From NCBI GenBank assembly GCA_958496175.1, contig OY292277.1:40931050-40995049 (forward strand): 64,000 nt of DNA. The letters are read 5' to 3'. This DNA is from Sisyra terminalis (Eukaryota > Arthropoda > Insecta > Neuroptera > Sisyridae). A program made the translations under genes and the position numbers. Below, piece by piece: positions 49,616 through 61,278 of the stretch (its first letter is position 1; every line of letters starts with the position of its first letter). The notes under the pieces were generated by a model that saw nothing but the letters and a program-made list of their open reading frames with translations, ran no database searches and was not told the DNA's origin.

Positions 49616-50036
49616 TTTTGTTTAGTTTGACGATATATCTGAGTGGTGTCTTCCTTTTAATTGGCGGTTGTGTCTAGGGAAAAGTTTATTGTCGAATATA
49701 ACCAATATTGAGGTATTTGTGTTATTGACCATTGTATCTTCCAGTGCTGAATATTTCTGGTTTATTATCTCCTCTATAGCTGGAACTAGAAAGTCTTTGT
49801 GACGAGTTTACCCACACACGTACCATGGGGCTCCAGGAATTAACCGAAGCTCTCAGTCTTAGAATTCCTAGATTCTTTTGATGTAGGAGTTGATGAGTGA
49901 TATGGAAAATGTATTCATCCTTGATCATATTAATTACATGTAGAGTATTTATTTAAGCCTTATGAAGATGTAATTTTCTATCGAAAGTAATCCCGAGATA
50001 TTTGGTTCGGTCTTTTTACTGAAATGGAATTTCGTC

Positions 50037-50315
50037 CAAGGGTGGATTTATGGGGGTGGGGTGGAGGCACGGGGCACATGCCTCCCAGTGTATTTTTATG
50101 TACTGTGGAAATTCCATAACAGATACTGAGAAACAAATCAAATTATTAAAGTTGTGAAAATATATGAATAAAGTAACAGGAAGAACATTAGTGAAACTCT
50201 CTGGCTGGTCTATTTCTGGCTGGAATTACGAATTTTTTTTGTGATCCCTTTCACTCTTGCAAATGAAAGATGATATTGTGCTCCCTCCCAGAAAAAAATC
50301 CTGAATCCTCCCTTG
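50037..50315. mobile_element. hAT-like 279-bp MITE with perfect 8-bp target duplication
   Basis: Left end caagggtggatttatggg; right end, inverted, caagggaggattcaggat. Flanked by atttcgtc at 50029-50036 and 50316-50323. Subterminal ggtggggtggaggcacgggg and the inverted ctccctccc at the other end raise the GC content. Inserted in the RT relic, so the reading order of that relic is restored when it is removed. Confidence 0.87.
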
Positions 50316-50614
50316 ATTTCGTCTATATGCATTTGGGGCGCTGGGCTAAACCTCCTTAGTGAGTATTTGACGGATATGGATTTTGTAGTATTCTGTGAAA
50401 CTTATCAATCGCAAGCCCAAGTTCCTAGATTTGCTAATTGATTTTGAAGTTGAAATACATTAATAGTTTCGCTAGGGTTTCTAATTGTAAATGCAGTGTC
50501 GTCCGCAAAAGGCATAGTAATAATTTTTAGACGGGATAGTTGCTCTGTCACATAGCATAAATACAAAATACAATATACTATATATAAAACCACCTTCAAT
50601 ATAAATAACCACTT

Positions 50615-50774
50615 ACTGGTAGCCGAGTGTTCTAGGTGACCGCTCCAAAACTAGTAGGTAGTGGATTCGATCCTCATATCGTGCAAATGTTCAATATTTC
50701 TCGATAACGGATTTAATTAACCCTAAAGTCGCTAAAGAACCTTAGTAGTTATAAAGCGATGGTAAATAACAATT
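50615..50774 (+). mobile_element. tRNA-derived SINE, copy D (full-length, uninterrupted)
   Basis: This 160-bp copy defines the family: actggtagccgagtgttcta contains the A-box position, gtggattcgatcctc the B box (compare GGTTCGANTCC), then a tRNA-unrelated body with aaccctaaagtcgctaaaga and the 3' end agcgatggtaaataacaatt. The spacing of A and B boxes and the leading G-T-A-G-C-C resemble a tRNA with a long variable arm (Leu/Ser type), but the source tRNA is not certain. It is inserted within the RT relic. No target duplication is obvious. Confidence 0.85.
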
Positions 50775-50830
50775 GAAAAAAGTAGGTCCTAAGACGCTTC
50801 CCTGTGAGCCCCAGCTGAACACTTTTGTAT

Positions 50831-53119
50831 TCAATATTTAGATAAAGCACAATTTTTACAGTGATCATTTTTATAATTGGAGAAGTAAAATTATTGTTTT
50901 TGCTTCTGAATTGAGCATTAGACTAAATGATTAAAAAAAACCATTTAATGAGAAAAAAATTTCAATTCAGAGCTATGTTTTTTTTTTAATTTGATTCATC
51001 AATTCAATTAATTGAAAAAATATAATCTCTAAGGAATTGAAAATTCTTATTGCTTTGATTCCATTATCCTTATAATTGAATTATTGAAAAAAACATTTCT
51101 TCTGCTTCAAAATCCTAATGACAATTGGCCATAATTTTCAATTCATTCCCTTAAAAAAATTAATCACCTTTTATATTCAAAGGCTTATGTTTCGAGGAAA
51201 AAAAATCAAGCATTCCTTATTTAAATTTGATTAATAAAATAATTGGTATTGATTTGAAAAAAAAGAAGTTGACCTACATTTTTTTATAAAGTTTATGCGT
51301 TGCGTTGGATTTCGATTTTTGATTCATTGAACTGGAATTTCCCGATTCTATTTGACCTGATAGGGTGTGTAAAGATCGCATTAATATAAAATACATGAAA
51401 GCATTATATTGTATATCGCGCGCTCGTCTATTATGAAACCATAAATTACTAAATAATTCACACATATTCGCAGCATTCAGTCACCGCACGAAATTATGTC
51501 AACATCGTATACATTTAAAATGCCCTATCGTTGCACCCCCTGGGCTGCCTCAGATGAATAAACCATTATTAGAGTATGTACGCTCGGGGAAAATTTCCTC
51601 CCCGCATATAGGATAACGCTCTTTGACAAACGATAATGAGAATATTAGCGTGGTTATGAATTTATTTCTCGTTGTTTATAACAATCATGAAACTTTTCGT
51701 TTTGTTCCAAAGACAATTAATCGCACTATGTACAGCCAAGGGTGGAAAATTTGTACGAGTTGACAATAATTGTTATTTATGATTTTTTCATTACAATCGA
51801 AAATTAAAACCACTGAAAAACAGAATTAAACTACCATTGTCTATCACTATTGTATGATTGAAGTGTAGTTAATTTTTTATGTAAAAAATTCTAATTAGTC
51901 TGCTTTTTTAAGTGTTGTTAAGTATGCAGTCGTACCACTTCAGCTAAAGCTCCTACTGCCTAGTTTTATGTAATTATTCATAGTGCAAAATATAAAAGAT
52001 GTATGGTTGGCAATAAATTTTGGAGTTTAATGTCATTTTGATCAGAAAAATGCATTTACAAGTGAATGTATTTTTGAGGTAAGCTGACTCTGGGATATTT
52101 ATTAGTTGAGGAAAACGTGACTAATATTGACGTCAGTTATGTCGAAGTACTTCTAAAAGCCACATAAGCCATACAATAGAAAATAAAGTCTAACTCAATG
52201 TACCGCGAAGAAATAAAGTGTTTAAAGTCAATAACAGAAATTGCTAGAATCGGGAAATGAAATTTTTATACCAGTAAGTGTTTTTAAATTTAATGAGAGT
52301 TTGGAAATATTATTTATTTTCTATGGACTTTGATTCGTAGTTATTTACTTAAATGAATACCAATTTTGTAATAGATTGATGACAATAAGGCTTATTGTTC
52401 AATACTTTCCGATGCAATCATATGTGGATTAGTTGTTCGATATTTTACTCTTCAAATCATTAAAAATGTACTTTTCATGTACAATTTTTCTTTCATTGTT
52501 AAGTATGATAATAAAAATTGAGTTCAGTTTTTCTTTATATTAAATGGTGGTTTTTTTATTATTTTTTTATTATAATAGAAACTTAAATTAACTGTTAAAG
52601 AATATTCAAATATTTGAGTATTAGAAATATACGTTAGCACATGTAAATTATTCAAATTTGGAGCCATAAGAGTTCAAATTTTGTTAAAAAACGTTCCATA
52701 TGTTTTATATGTTTGAGCAGTTTTGATATGTAATATTTTACTTTTACATAAACTTTTTTAACAAATTTTGTTTTTGTGTTATCAATCTCTTGGCAATAAT
52801 TAGCAATTTGCCACACTTTTAACACTCGTGGGTAAGTTGTGTTCAATGACACAATTAACAGTAAAAATTATAGGCACATAATTTATAGTATTCAAAGTTT
52901 CATTATAGTACAAAAAATATTCTTAAATTTAGTAACAGTTACAACTAATATCAATAAAATCGGTTAACGTACATAAACCATCGATTGAAAATTAGTTGTC
53001 TAAGAAACTATTTTCATTGTTGGAAGTAGTATGTGCTTAAACTTTATTAAATGTTTAAGCACCAAGATGACGATTTTGCAACTATTAATCTCTGGATTTG
53101 AATCTTGTGATGAGCATTA
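50831..53119. other. Intergenic stretch, nothing identified
   Basis: AT-rich. The patch 51470-51620 is CpG- and GC-richer than its surroundings but has no readable frame. A TGACGTCA octamer lies at 52128-52135. Confidence 0.45.
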
Positions 53120-53310
53120 AATTTTTATTTTATTTTATTTAAAACCACTGTTTAACATCTTGGTCATTAATGACTTAAATAATTTACATGTTACAATTGG
53201 TAATACATGTTCAGTTCTAATAAATAATAGTTAACAATTCTAATAAATGATAATAATAAACAAATTCTATTAAATGATAATAATATAATAAATTCTAATA
53301 GTAAACAAGG
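53120..53310 (+). repeat. Dispersed repeat W, copy 2
   Basis: Blocks cttggtcattaatgacttaa and acatgttacaattggtaata match copy 1. A long taataaatgataataataaa tail follows. Confidence 0.6.
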
Positions 53311-53654
53311 CGCATTAAATTTAATTTTTGAATTATTTAGGAAACTATATGTTTAAGCATAAAGGTAGTAGGTTATAAAATAATTTTAGCAAGATTTATA
53401 AAATAAATGATTAATCGAAGTCCCTAAGAATATATTCAAAATAATTACACGTACGCCTTATTTGATCACTTCACGATCAAAGATCATAGATAATCAAAAC
53501 TGGTGATTGTGATTTTTATAGTCTATTTTTGGAAAAGTTGTATTAAGTGAATAAACAAGTGTATGAGAGAATTCGAAACAATTCAATTCGTTCCCGTTTT
53601 TCCTTTATAAAAAGAAAGTTCAATTTCCCGCGAGGCTGAACTTTTAAAAAGGCT

Positions 53655-53775
53655 GTCCATTTGAAGTTGAACTTTGTACCTTGTACTGGTCGCAACTGTT
53701 CTGTCGACGGTCGATCGTCTTAATTATACACCTATTTGCCACTTTCTGGAAGTTTAGAATCTCACGGGGAATGGA
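53655..53775 (+). repeat. Dispersed repeat V, copy 1 (partial)
   Basis: Contains cttgtactggtcgcaactgt, tctgtcgacggtcgatcgtc and ctttctggaagtttagaatc, alignable with the larger copies at 56560-56885 and 58380-58700. Confidence 0.65.
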
Positions 53776-56559
53776 CTGGATTTTACATCCCACTTCAATC
53801 AAATTATTAAAACTTTTAAATGTTCAAAGTCCGCAACAATAGAAATTCTTATTCCCCTTGGATGCAGTTCTTCCCATAGCAAGACATTTTTAATTTTTTT
53901 TAATTGGATTTTTCATTTTTGATCACGATGCTTCCTTAAAAATTGAATAGGGTCATTTTTGTCAAAAACGTGACTACAAAACAACAATTTAGTCCCAAAA
54001 GATGAATACAAATAATAGTTTTATCAACAGTTTACTTTTCTAATTGATATTTTCATAGTTTTTGATATTTCAATAATTAAATATACCCATAAAGTGTCAC
54101 CAATATTATTTAATTGGTTCAGTATAATTTCTAATCAGTCTTTGCTTACAATTCCACGTAGTAAGTTAATTTAATTTCCTTAACCGTTAACGGATTGTAT
54201 AAAGGTCCTTATTAGAATATCTTTGTATTTTTTAACAATTTTATCTAGAAATTAAAAAGCATCAGTATTTCTGCAATCTAAAAATATTTAGACATTTTTA
54301 CTATCTGCTTTACGTAAAAAATGAACTTCTGTCTTTTAGTTGGTCGTTGTTTTTTGGAGAATATCCATTTCTTTCTTCCAATTCATCTTGATTACAGCAT
54401 TCTGTTAATTATCCGCCAACACGTGCATATTTCCTAACCCCTGGCTCGGTATTCCATCTAATATAATTCCAGTACTCCAATTTCATCCATCAGTTTCTTT
54501 ACGTTCCCGAAAAATAATCCTTATCTAATTCTTCTTTTTCTGGAACTGAAATGACCTTCGGTGCTAGGCCAACATCCATCATAGCTACCACCATACGTCT
54601 GACAAGATGATAGACGAAAAAGAAGAAACATTTTCCACAGTTTCTTTTCTAATATTTTAATAATCTTACGAATGTGAAAGAAGAGATATATGATAACTTT
54701 TCCCTATAAGAACTTATTTTATTAAATTCAGGATTCATTTTCAGATCTATTTGGTACATTATTTTGTTGCTTATTCGTATCTTTTCTTTTATATTTTTTT
54801 TAAAATTTCAATATTGATCTATCATTGGCTTTCCTTTTTTCCATTAAATCCTTGTTTACCTGTTCCTAATGATATTGGAAAATTCCTTGTTGTTCCCAAT
54901 AGTACTACCGTCCTTTAAAGCTTTGAATTTAACAGCTAATTCTCTTTTTCGTAAATTTCTAATAAGTACTAGGTATTCACAATATTACATATTACAGCGA
55001 ATATTTCTTTGATGTCTCTAATAAACTGAAATCTTTGATGTTTGACTCCAAACGATTTAAATAAAAATTCCTTAAAGATAAAAGATTCATGTTTAGCATT
55101 TTAGCATTGATGTTTTACTGTTTCTCATAAAATATTTTCGTTAATGAAACTTTGATACGATGATTAAGTTGGTACTCTTTTTTTGGAACTTATTACTAAA
55201 ACTTTGATAATTTCTTTTGAAACAATTACATATCTTATAGTATCAAGAATTAATTCATTTTTTAAAAAATACATAGAATAATTTGTTATTAGTTTCAAGT
55301 CTAATGATAATTTGAATTTTAAAACTTTTTTAAAAATGGATAGAAAAACCATTGGGAACATTTTTTTTTACCAAGGAACGGAAAAAAATGAACATTTTAT
55401 GATTGATTAAATACGAATTAACTTTGACATTACCATAAATCATCGTGTTTAAAATCTATCAACAACTAAACAAAATACTCATCATATTCAAGATAATGGA
55501 AATCATGGAAATTCATGATAATGTGTTTGAATGATTTAAAATGAAAGCAGAAAACGTTGGTAAGCCATTTCGTTTAATTTTCCATTTCTTTTCCCGAATG
55601 AAACTTCATCGTGGATATAACAAACAGTGTGTCCATCAATTCGATAATACATACTCTAACCCTTTGGTTTCCAAATGATAGATGTTTTCAAATTATATCC
55701 TGCAACCAAACCACTTTCCTGTACCGAAGTGGTCGTCATCTCTCATTCCCAAATTCCCAATTCTAGCGTTCAAGCTACCGTAGTTACCATCGTTAACGAG
55801 GTCTCCAGAGACGGTGAAGTTAAATGAAACATTTTAAACTTTTTTCCAATGTATTTATGTGTGGGTTGCTTTTCGTTAAATTTAATTTTATAGACGGACA
55901 AATGTATGCACTTAATGATGGCAATTTATTTTTACTAGAATTGAAAATCTGTGTAATTACCCTTGTTAGTGGCAACGTTTTCTATTCACTCAAAAAAAAT
56001 TTCGTTTCAAACTTCTATCAAGTTCGGGACATGTTCGCTGGGTTCTCGCTTTTGGAACTTCAGTCTATTTGTTACTGAATGCATTTTCCGAGCCACTTGA
56101 TTTCATGTGGAATTCTTTCAACATTGAAATGCTTGTTGAGCTTTACCACAATAGATGTTCGCTGGGGAAACTTTTTGAAATGAATGAAAATAGATTGAAT
56201 AGGAAGTTTTCACAGGTTCAATTTAAAAACGGTAAAATAAGATTAATATCATATCAAAACGTCTTTATATTTGAAAAAAATATTATCTCTTGAATTTTTC
56301 ACAAAAAGTTTTCGTTTTATTATGACAGAAATGAGATAAATATCATTGATAATTTTGAGATCAAAAACAATTTTATACTGACTATTTTTTTCGTTCACTA
56401 AATTTCAGTAAAGTTTTGTTACAGAAATAGATTTGCTTAGTATTTAAATTGGTTAATTCACGAACTTGCAATTAGCTATTGATAAAAATTGGAATTTGTT
56501 GTATTTTATTTAGATTTTTTTCTATTTTATATGTTTTTACGGTCATTTATTTTTACGGG
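53776..56559. other. Intergenic stretch, nothing firmly identified
   Basis: Patch 54310-54620 is less AT-rich and may hold a decayed frame, but I could not place it. Patch 55660-55823 has a near-palindrome gtctccagagac and a ccactt...aagtgg stem, and resembles the end of an unknown repeat. The small frames at 55824-56293 have no recognisable domain. Confidence 0.45.
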
Positions 56560-56885
56560 TTCGTTAGGATTTGTTTCAGGGAATAAAAATTAAACCATTC
56601 ATTTTAATACACCCATGTTTATTATCACACACTTATTTATTTATTTAAACAATCGTTTAAGTGGTTGTAACTGTTCGTAAATTATTCTTAACTATTCTGG
56701 CGACGGTCGATTACTTTATATACCTTCTTGCCGAGTTCTGGAAGTTCTGGAAGTTTCCAGATTGTTCCAGGTACTTCTCATAGATTCAAATAATTTCTAT
56801 CTCTTTCTACCCCACATTAGAATCTCATGAACAGTGTTCTAGAATTCTAGAACGTTTTTAGTTTCTCTTCAATTTCAATGTTAGA
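56560..56885 (+). repeat. Dispersed repeat V, copy 2, with palindromic TTC/GAA arrays
   Basis: Begins cgggttcgttaggatttgtt and continues through ttatttatttatttaa, gtggttgtaactgttc and gcgacggtcgatta. It then has ttctggaagttctggaagtt (from 56736) and a perfect 18-bp palindrome gttctagaattctagaac (56836-56853). These are TTCnnGAA dyads like heat-shock elements. It is alignable over its length with copy 3 about 1.8 kb downstream, in direct orientation. Confidence 0.75.
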
Positions 56886-58379
56886 ACTTTCGAATATTTC
56901 AAGTTCGTAACATTATTACACTTAATTACATTCAATGCCTATTAATATTATAGTTTGTAAACTTTTCTTCTCAAAAATCCTATTAAAAAATCCAAACAAT
57001 ATAGTCATTAATTTTTTTTTTATCAAAATGTTAATAGTAAGTAATAGAATGAATTTTTTAAAGATTAAGTAACCATTTCGAATTCATATTAAATTATTAC
57101 ATACCAATTAACTACCATATTGAGACTTGAATCTCTAAAAAATTTACTTTCTCAACTTAATATTGATTTAAGTAAAGCAGATTATAATTTTTGATTAAAA
57201 TAAATAAAAATGCGTACAATTATTTTTGCAAAACTTTTCTTTGACTCTTATAAACTGGTTATTCTTACTACTGGTGTTTACTCTGTAGTTTTCAACACAA
57301 CTTAAATGCAATTATTTGCGAGATTTGTCAATGTTTAGCAATGATTTTATTTTTTCCCAATAATTTTATCAGTAAAACCGTTACACCTTCCCTTAAAACG
57401 CAATTGAACCTTACTCAATAGCAAAATATGTTCAAAAAAGACAAAAAGAATAACAAATATTATATTCTGGTAAAACCAGCACATTTAAGAGTAAAAATCT
57501 AATAGGGTAAAAAAAGAAGGATATTGAAAATCTAGACTAATTCCTAAATCTAATTTGAAGGTCGTCAAAAGTAGGATTTCGTTGACGATAGGCAATGTTA
57601 GAATGGGGAATTCAACCGCTATAAAACGAAATTTGTTGTGAGACAATAGCAGGAAAAACAAGGGAAATAATCTCGGGTTATCTAATTAGTTTTTCTTATT
57701 TTTTTCCGGGTAAGTGTCGTTATTTACTGTTAAGGAACTCAAGAATCAATTTAACTGATATTTTGGAAATTTCTGCACTTCAGTAATAGTTGTTTCAAAT
57801 AGTTGTTTAAATAGAAGCTTTATTGGAATCAATTTTGCGATTGTCAAAGTTTTTCAGGGTCATGGATTATGGGGTTCTTTTTCAATTATTCCACACTTTC
57901 CCTTCAATTGTTGGGCTCAACCAAATGCTCAATTCCTAGTCCAAGTCGTTTTTTGAATTTGAATATATTATTTTGAATAATTGTGAAAATTTTATGCTTT
58001 TATTGTTCAGAAGAATTTTATTATATTACATTCGGTAAAAGGATTGAGATTCTGCCATTCTCATGATAAAACTAAGGTCTGATAAAATGCATAAAATGCA
58101 ATAGTCCTTAAAAAATGAAAATTCCTTTCGGAAATTTTTATATAACATTTTGACGAGTTTTAGCTATTTTCATGAACTCAGTTTTTTGAAAGGAAAATTT
58201 GCCAATTGAACTTTTAAAAAATAATTTGAATATATTAAAAAGAAATGAAAAACAAGAAAAAAAAAGCATTCATTTGTACAATAACACATGTTTTGTGTTT
58301 TCCTACCCTTTCTTCAAACGAGGCAAAATAATAACCCCATTATCATTAAAAATACAGTTAATTTTTACGATTATTTTAT
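56886..58379. other. Intergenic stretch between repeat V copies
   Basis: AT-rich; no supported gene or repeat. Confidence 0.5.
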
Positions 58380-58700
58380 TTTTATAGGTTTGTTAGAAGT
58401 TGTTTTTGGACATGAAACCAATTGTTTTAATGCCCACATGTTTATAATTCCACACCTATTTATTTATTTATAAATTTATTTTAACGGTTGTAGAGATTTA
58501 TTTCGAAATTTGTAGCTTGTAGTGGTCGTATCTTATGCCTAATTGTAACTGTTCTAGCGACAGTCAATCGCCTTATTTGTATACCTATTTTCAACTTCTG
58601 AAAAGTTCGAGACTGTTCCAGATACTTCTCGTAGTTTCGAATGTTTCTACCGCATCTTTTTCTGCGGCATATTAGAAAATTACTAAGTATCTTATGGAGA
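58380..58700 (+). repeat. Dispersed repeat V, copy 3
   Basis: Aligned with copy 2: ataggtttgttagaagttgt, acatgtttataattccacac, ttatttatttat, attgtaactgttctagcgac, gactgttccagatacttctc. The TTCnnGAA dyads are weaker here (cttctgaaaagttcgag). Confidence 0.7.
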
Positions 58701-60254
58701 GTATTCCACTTTCCGTCTTTCTTCATTCCAATCGTTTTAAATAGAAATCTTAAAGAAAGTATACAAATAATATAAAAAAAAATTAAAATACAAACTAAAC
58801 TAACTCAATTTTGTGATATTTGCACTCTTGTTTAATTTAAATTTTCTATTATGTGCAGCAAATGAAAATAGCTAATAATTAATTTCATACTTAGAATTGC
58901 TTCCTTTAGAAACCGCAAAGTTCGATTAAAATTTACATAGTTAATTAAGTTTGTTTCTGGCAGAATTGTGAACGTAAAACAATCAAGTAAGTTGAAAAAA
59001 TTGTCAATCAAATGAAAGGTATAAATAAAAATATTGTACTAAATTAAAAAAGAGTACCTTATTTTTTCTTCAAATGTTTACTATGTCTTACTCAAAATAA
59101 AATGTCATAATGTCCACAAGAAAAATGAAAAGAAGAAAGGAAACAATAAAAACATCCCTTTGTCATAACTCATTGGAAAAAAATGACAATTTATACGTCT
59201 TTGACAAAATTATTATAGTAATTTACAGCAGAACGCATAAATTGATTTTTAAAAAAAAATCTCGTTAAGTTTTTCGGAAAAAAATCGTCTGGAAACTATC
59301 AAAATTGAAAGCTTTTATCCCCTGTAATTTTCATATCATCATATAAATTAACTTCACATTTTTCATACATTTATCTTAAAAGTTTTTATGTAGTAAGCAT
59401 TTTTTTTCGCTATAATAAAATTTGAACCCACTGTAGATTATTTGAAATTTAGTTGAAGTTTCAATATAAATCATTGATTTTTTGCCGTCGTCCTGGCGCA
59501 ATAAAGACTCAACGTTACATTTTAATGAATATGAAATGCAAGAATTGTGCATTCAATTTGAATGTAAAAATAATTTTATTTGCTATTTCATTTGAAAGCA
59601 AGTGCTTAAATGGATGCTTGAAGTTTCTGCTGCATAGTAATTAAAATTTTCAATTTATTGAAGTGTTCAAGTCAAGTTGCTTGTTGTATTGTTGTATCGT
59701 AAAACTACACAGTATTGTCGAAGAAATGAATAATTTAATTGTCACTTTTGCAAATTTGGGATTTCGTATAACTTTAGGCGATGAAGAGTACGAAAACATT
59801 GTAACCATCTTAAAAACTTTGAATTGAAAATAATTAAACTAGCTTTAAAATAGTGTGTCAAACAATGCACAAATTGCAAGTATTAATTTGGTGAAAATAT
59901 TCCATTTAACTTCCATTATTATTATCCATTATTCCAATATTATTCTAATCTGTATATTACGGTGTCCCAAGCTATAAAGGCAATTATTTTTTTTTTTGAA
60001 TTTCAATGTGCATACCCTCCATTATTTTTTTTTTTTTTTAGATCCAAATAACTACAATATTAAATAATATTGCATTTAAGTCAAGGTTTAGCATTGAATT
60101 TCAATAGTTAATGCCAGGAAATAAATTCTCAATCGTCATCTTTAGTGATTTCTTTAGTTAACTCAATTCGGTAAAATTCTAGCATTGTGTTCATTTCTGA
60201 TATTTGAGGCTTGACAACTTTTAAGTACTACTTTTTTTTTCTTAAAATCAATAT
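58701..60254. other. Intergenic stretch, nothing identified
   Basis: AT-rich with long T runs near 59980-60040; no supported feature. Confidence 0.5.
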
Positions 60255-60830
60255 TTTTTCAATTTTCATGAAAATTTGCCCACATTCGAATGTCAAGACA
60301 TTTTAATTGTCTGGCTATTTTTTTCTTCAAACACACCTTTGAATTGTAATTCGTAGGATGGCAGCGAGTAAAAGGGAGCGATTCTTTACTTAAATTCTGC
60401 TCAAGAAGCACAGAAGTTCCATTAATACAACCTATATGTGAAGCAGTAGTATCACAACAAAGAATTTGCACTTTATTTTCAAGATTCCAGTCAATAATGG
60501 CGTTCCAAACTGCCTGTTCTCTTTCCCGAAGAGTTGTCCAATTTCGGTAAATTGTTTTTTACTACCATATGAAGTAATTATCAGTAATCGCTCTTTTTTT
60601 GATTTTCATGCATTTAAAGCCAGGAAAAGTTACCATCCTAATGGACAGTTACAGTACCAGGTACTCATTTTGGTAATCAACGTTTATAGCTTCTCGTGCT
60701 CTTTTCGCTTTTCCCAACGAATTCTTTGAATGGAGGAATTACTTATGAGAAATTCATCATTGTTAAGTCCCAGTGCCTTAATAGTTACTTCAGTAGTAAA
60801 TGCACAATTGCTTATACTGAACTGACGCCT
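60255..60830 (-). pseudogene. Relic of an uncharacterised multicopy arthropod protein family (transposase-like)
   Basis: Minus-strand fragments in order: RRQFSISNCAFTTEVTIKAL and LGLNNDEFLISNSSIQRIR (60830-60730), ERLLIITSYGSK (about 60600), LPKLDNSSGK, then in a new frame REQAVWNAIIDWNLENKVQ and QILCCDTTASHIGCINGTS with VLLEQNLSKE. I recognise this order (AL...L...I..S.I...R, HWDGK, DR.P...S.G..Q.L..P, A.....W.L......CDTT.SNTG..NGA..LLEQ) from a family of unnamed multicopy proteins in arthropods and cnidarians that behave like transposon-derived genes, possibly hAT-related. That assignment is from memory and the enzymatic activity is unknown. After LLEQ the frame drifts and the expected HH motif is lost. 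At least two frame shifts and several stops make it non-functional. Confidence 0.65.
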
Positions 60831-60888
60831 ATCTAATTTTACCACTATTTTTTTTTATGCAGTGTTCAATTCCAGTATAAATAACAAT

Positions 60889-61278
60889 AATAATATCAGG
60901 GTCACGGGTAATTAGAAAATAGTTAAATTAATTTAAACAATCATTGATTTGCGACGTTTCGTCTTTATTATTAAGATTTTTTCAAGCTCTGAAAGTATTG
61001 CAATATTAACAACATTATAACAATATTATTATAAACTGGCCTCAACAATGTCTAAACAATTGTCTAAAAATCGTATTACAGTTTTAATTTTACAGTTTTT
61101 AATTAACGATTATTTAGACATTGTTGAGGTCAATTTATAATAATATTGTTATAATGTTGTTAATATTGTAATACTTTCAAAGCTTGAAAAAGTCTTAATA
61201 ATAGAGACGAAACATCGCAAATCAATTATTGTTTAAATTAATTTATCTATATTCCAATTACCCGTGACTCTGATATCA
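60889..61278. mobile_element. Foldback element C with hammerhead-like core
   Basis: Arms 60889-61075 and about 61095-61278 are inverted copies: atatcagggtcacgggtaat against its inverse at the right end, then aatttaaacaatcattgatt, tgcgacgtttcgtctttatt and ggcctcaacaatgtctaaac. The right arm reads cttgaaaaagtcttaataat then agagacgaaacatcgcaaat, again ttga-ga/hairpin/cgaaac. The centre is about 20 bp, so the whole 390-bp unit can fold into one hairpin. Non-coding. Confidence 0.87.

Larger units (their letters stand above)
49620..50830 (-). pseudogene. Jockey-type reverse transcriptase relic split by two insertions
   Basis: Minus-strand fragments in order: WGSQGSVLGPT (about 50828-50779; palm motif before the first strand), MPFADDTAF (FADD catalytic box at about 50509-50498), NVFQLQNQLANLGTWACD, KSISVKYSLRRFSPAPQMHID, then KYLGITFDRKLHLHKA (about 50005-49965) and further broken C-terminal sequence through 49722-49928. 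This order is that of a Jockey-superfamily RT. The SINE copy D (50615-50774) sits between the first two fragments, and a hAT-like element (50037-50315) sits between QMHID and its continuation EIPF. Stops and frame shifts occur throughout. The two aspartates of the catalytic box remain, but the gene is dead. Confidence 0.85.

Noticed and set aside
54310..54620. GC-richer patch with a possible decayed minus-strand frame
   Set aside because: Several readings looked protein-like but none matched a family I could name, so no call is made.
55660..55823. Possible repeat terminus with the near-palindrome gtctccagagac
   Set aside because: No second copy or inverted partner in this window; left as unidentified.
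55824..56293. Two adjacent small + strand frames, the first starting with a hydrophobic segment
   Set aside because: No recognisable domain, no splice link that keeps a convincing protein, and composition typical of AT-rich chance frames.
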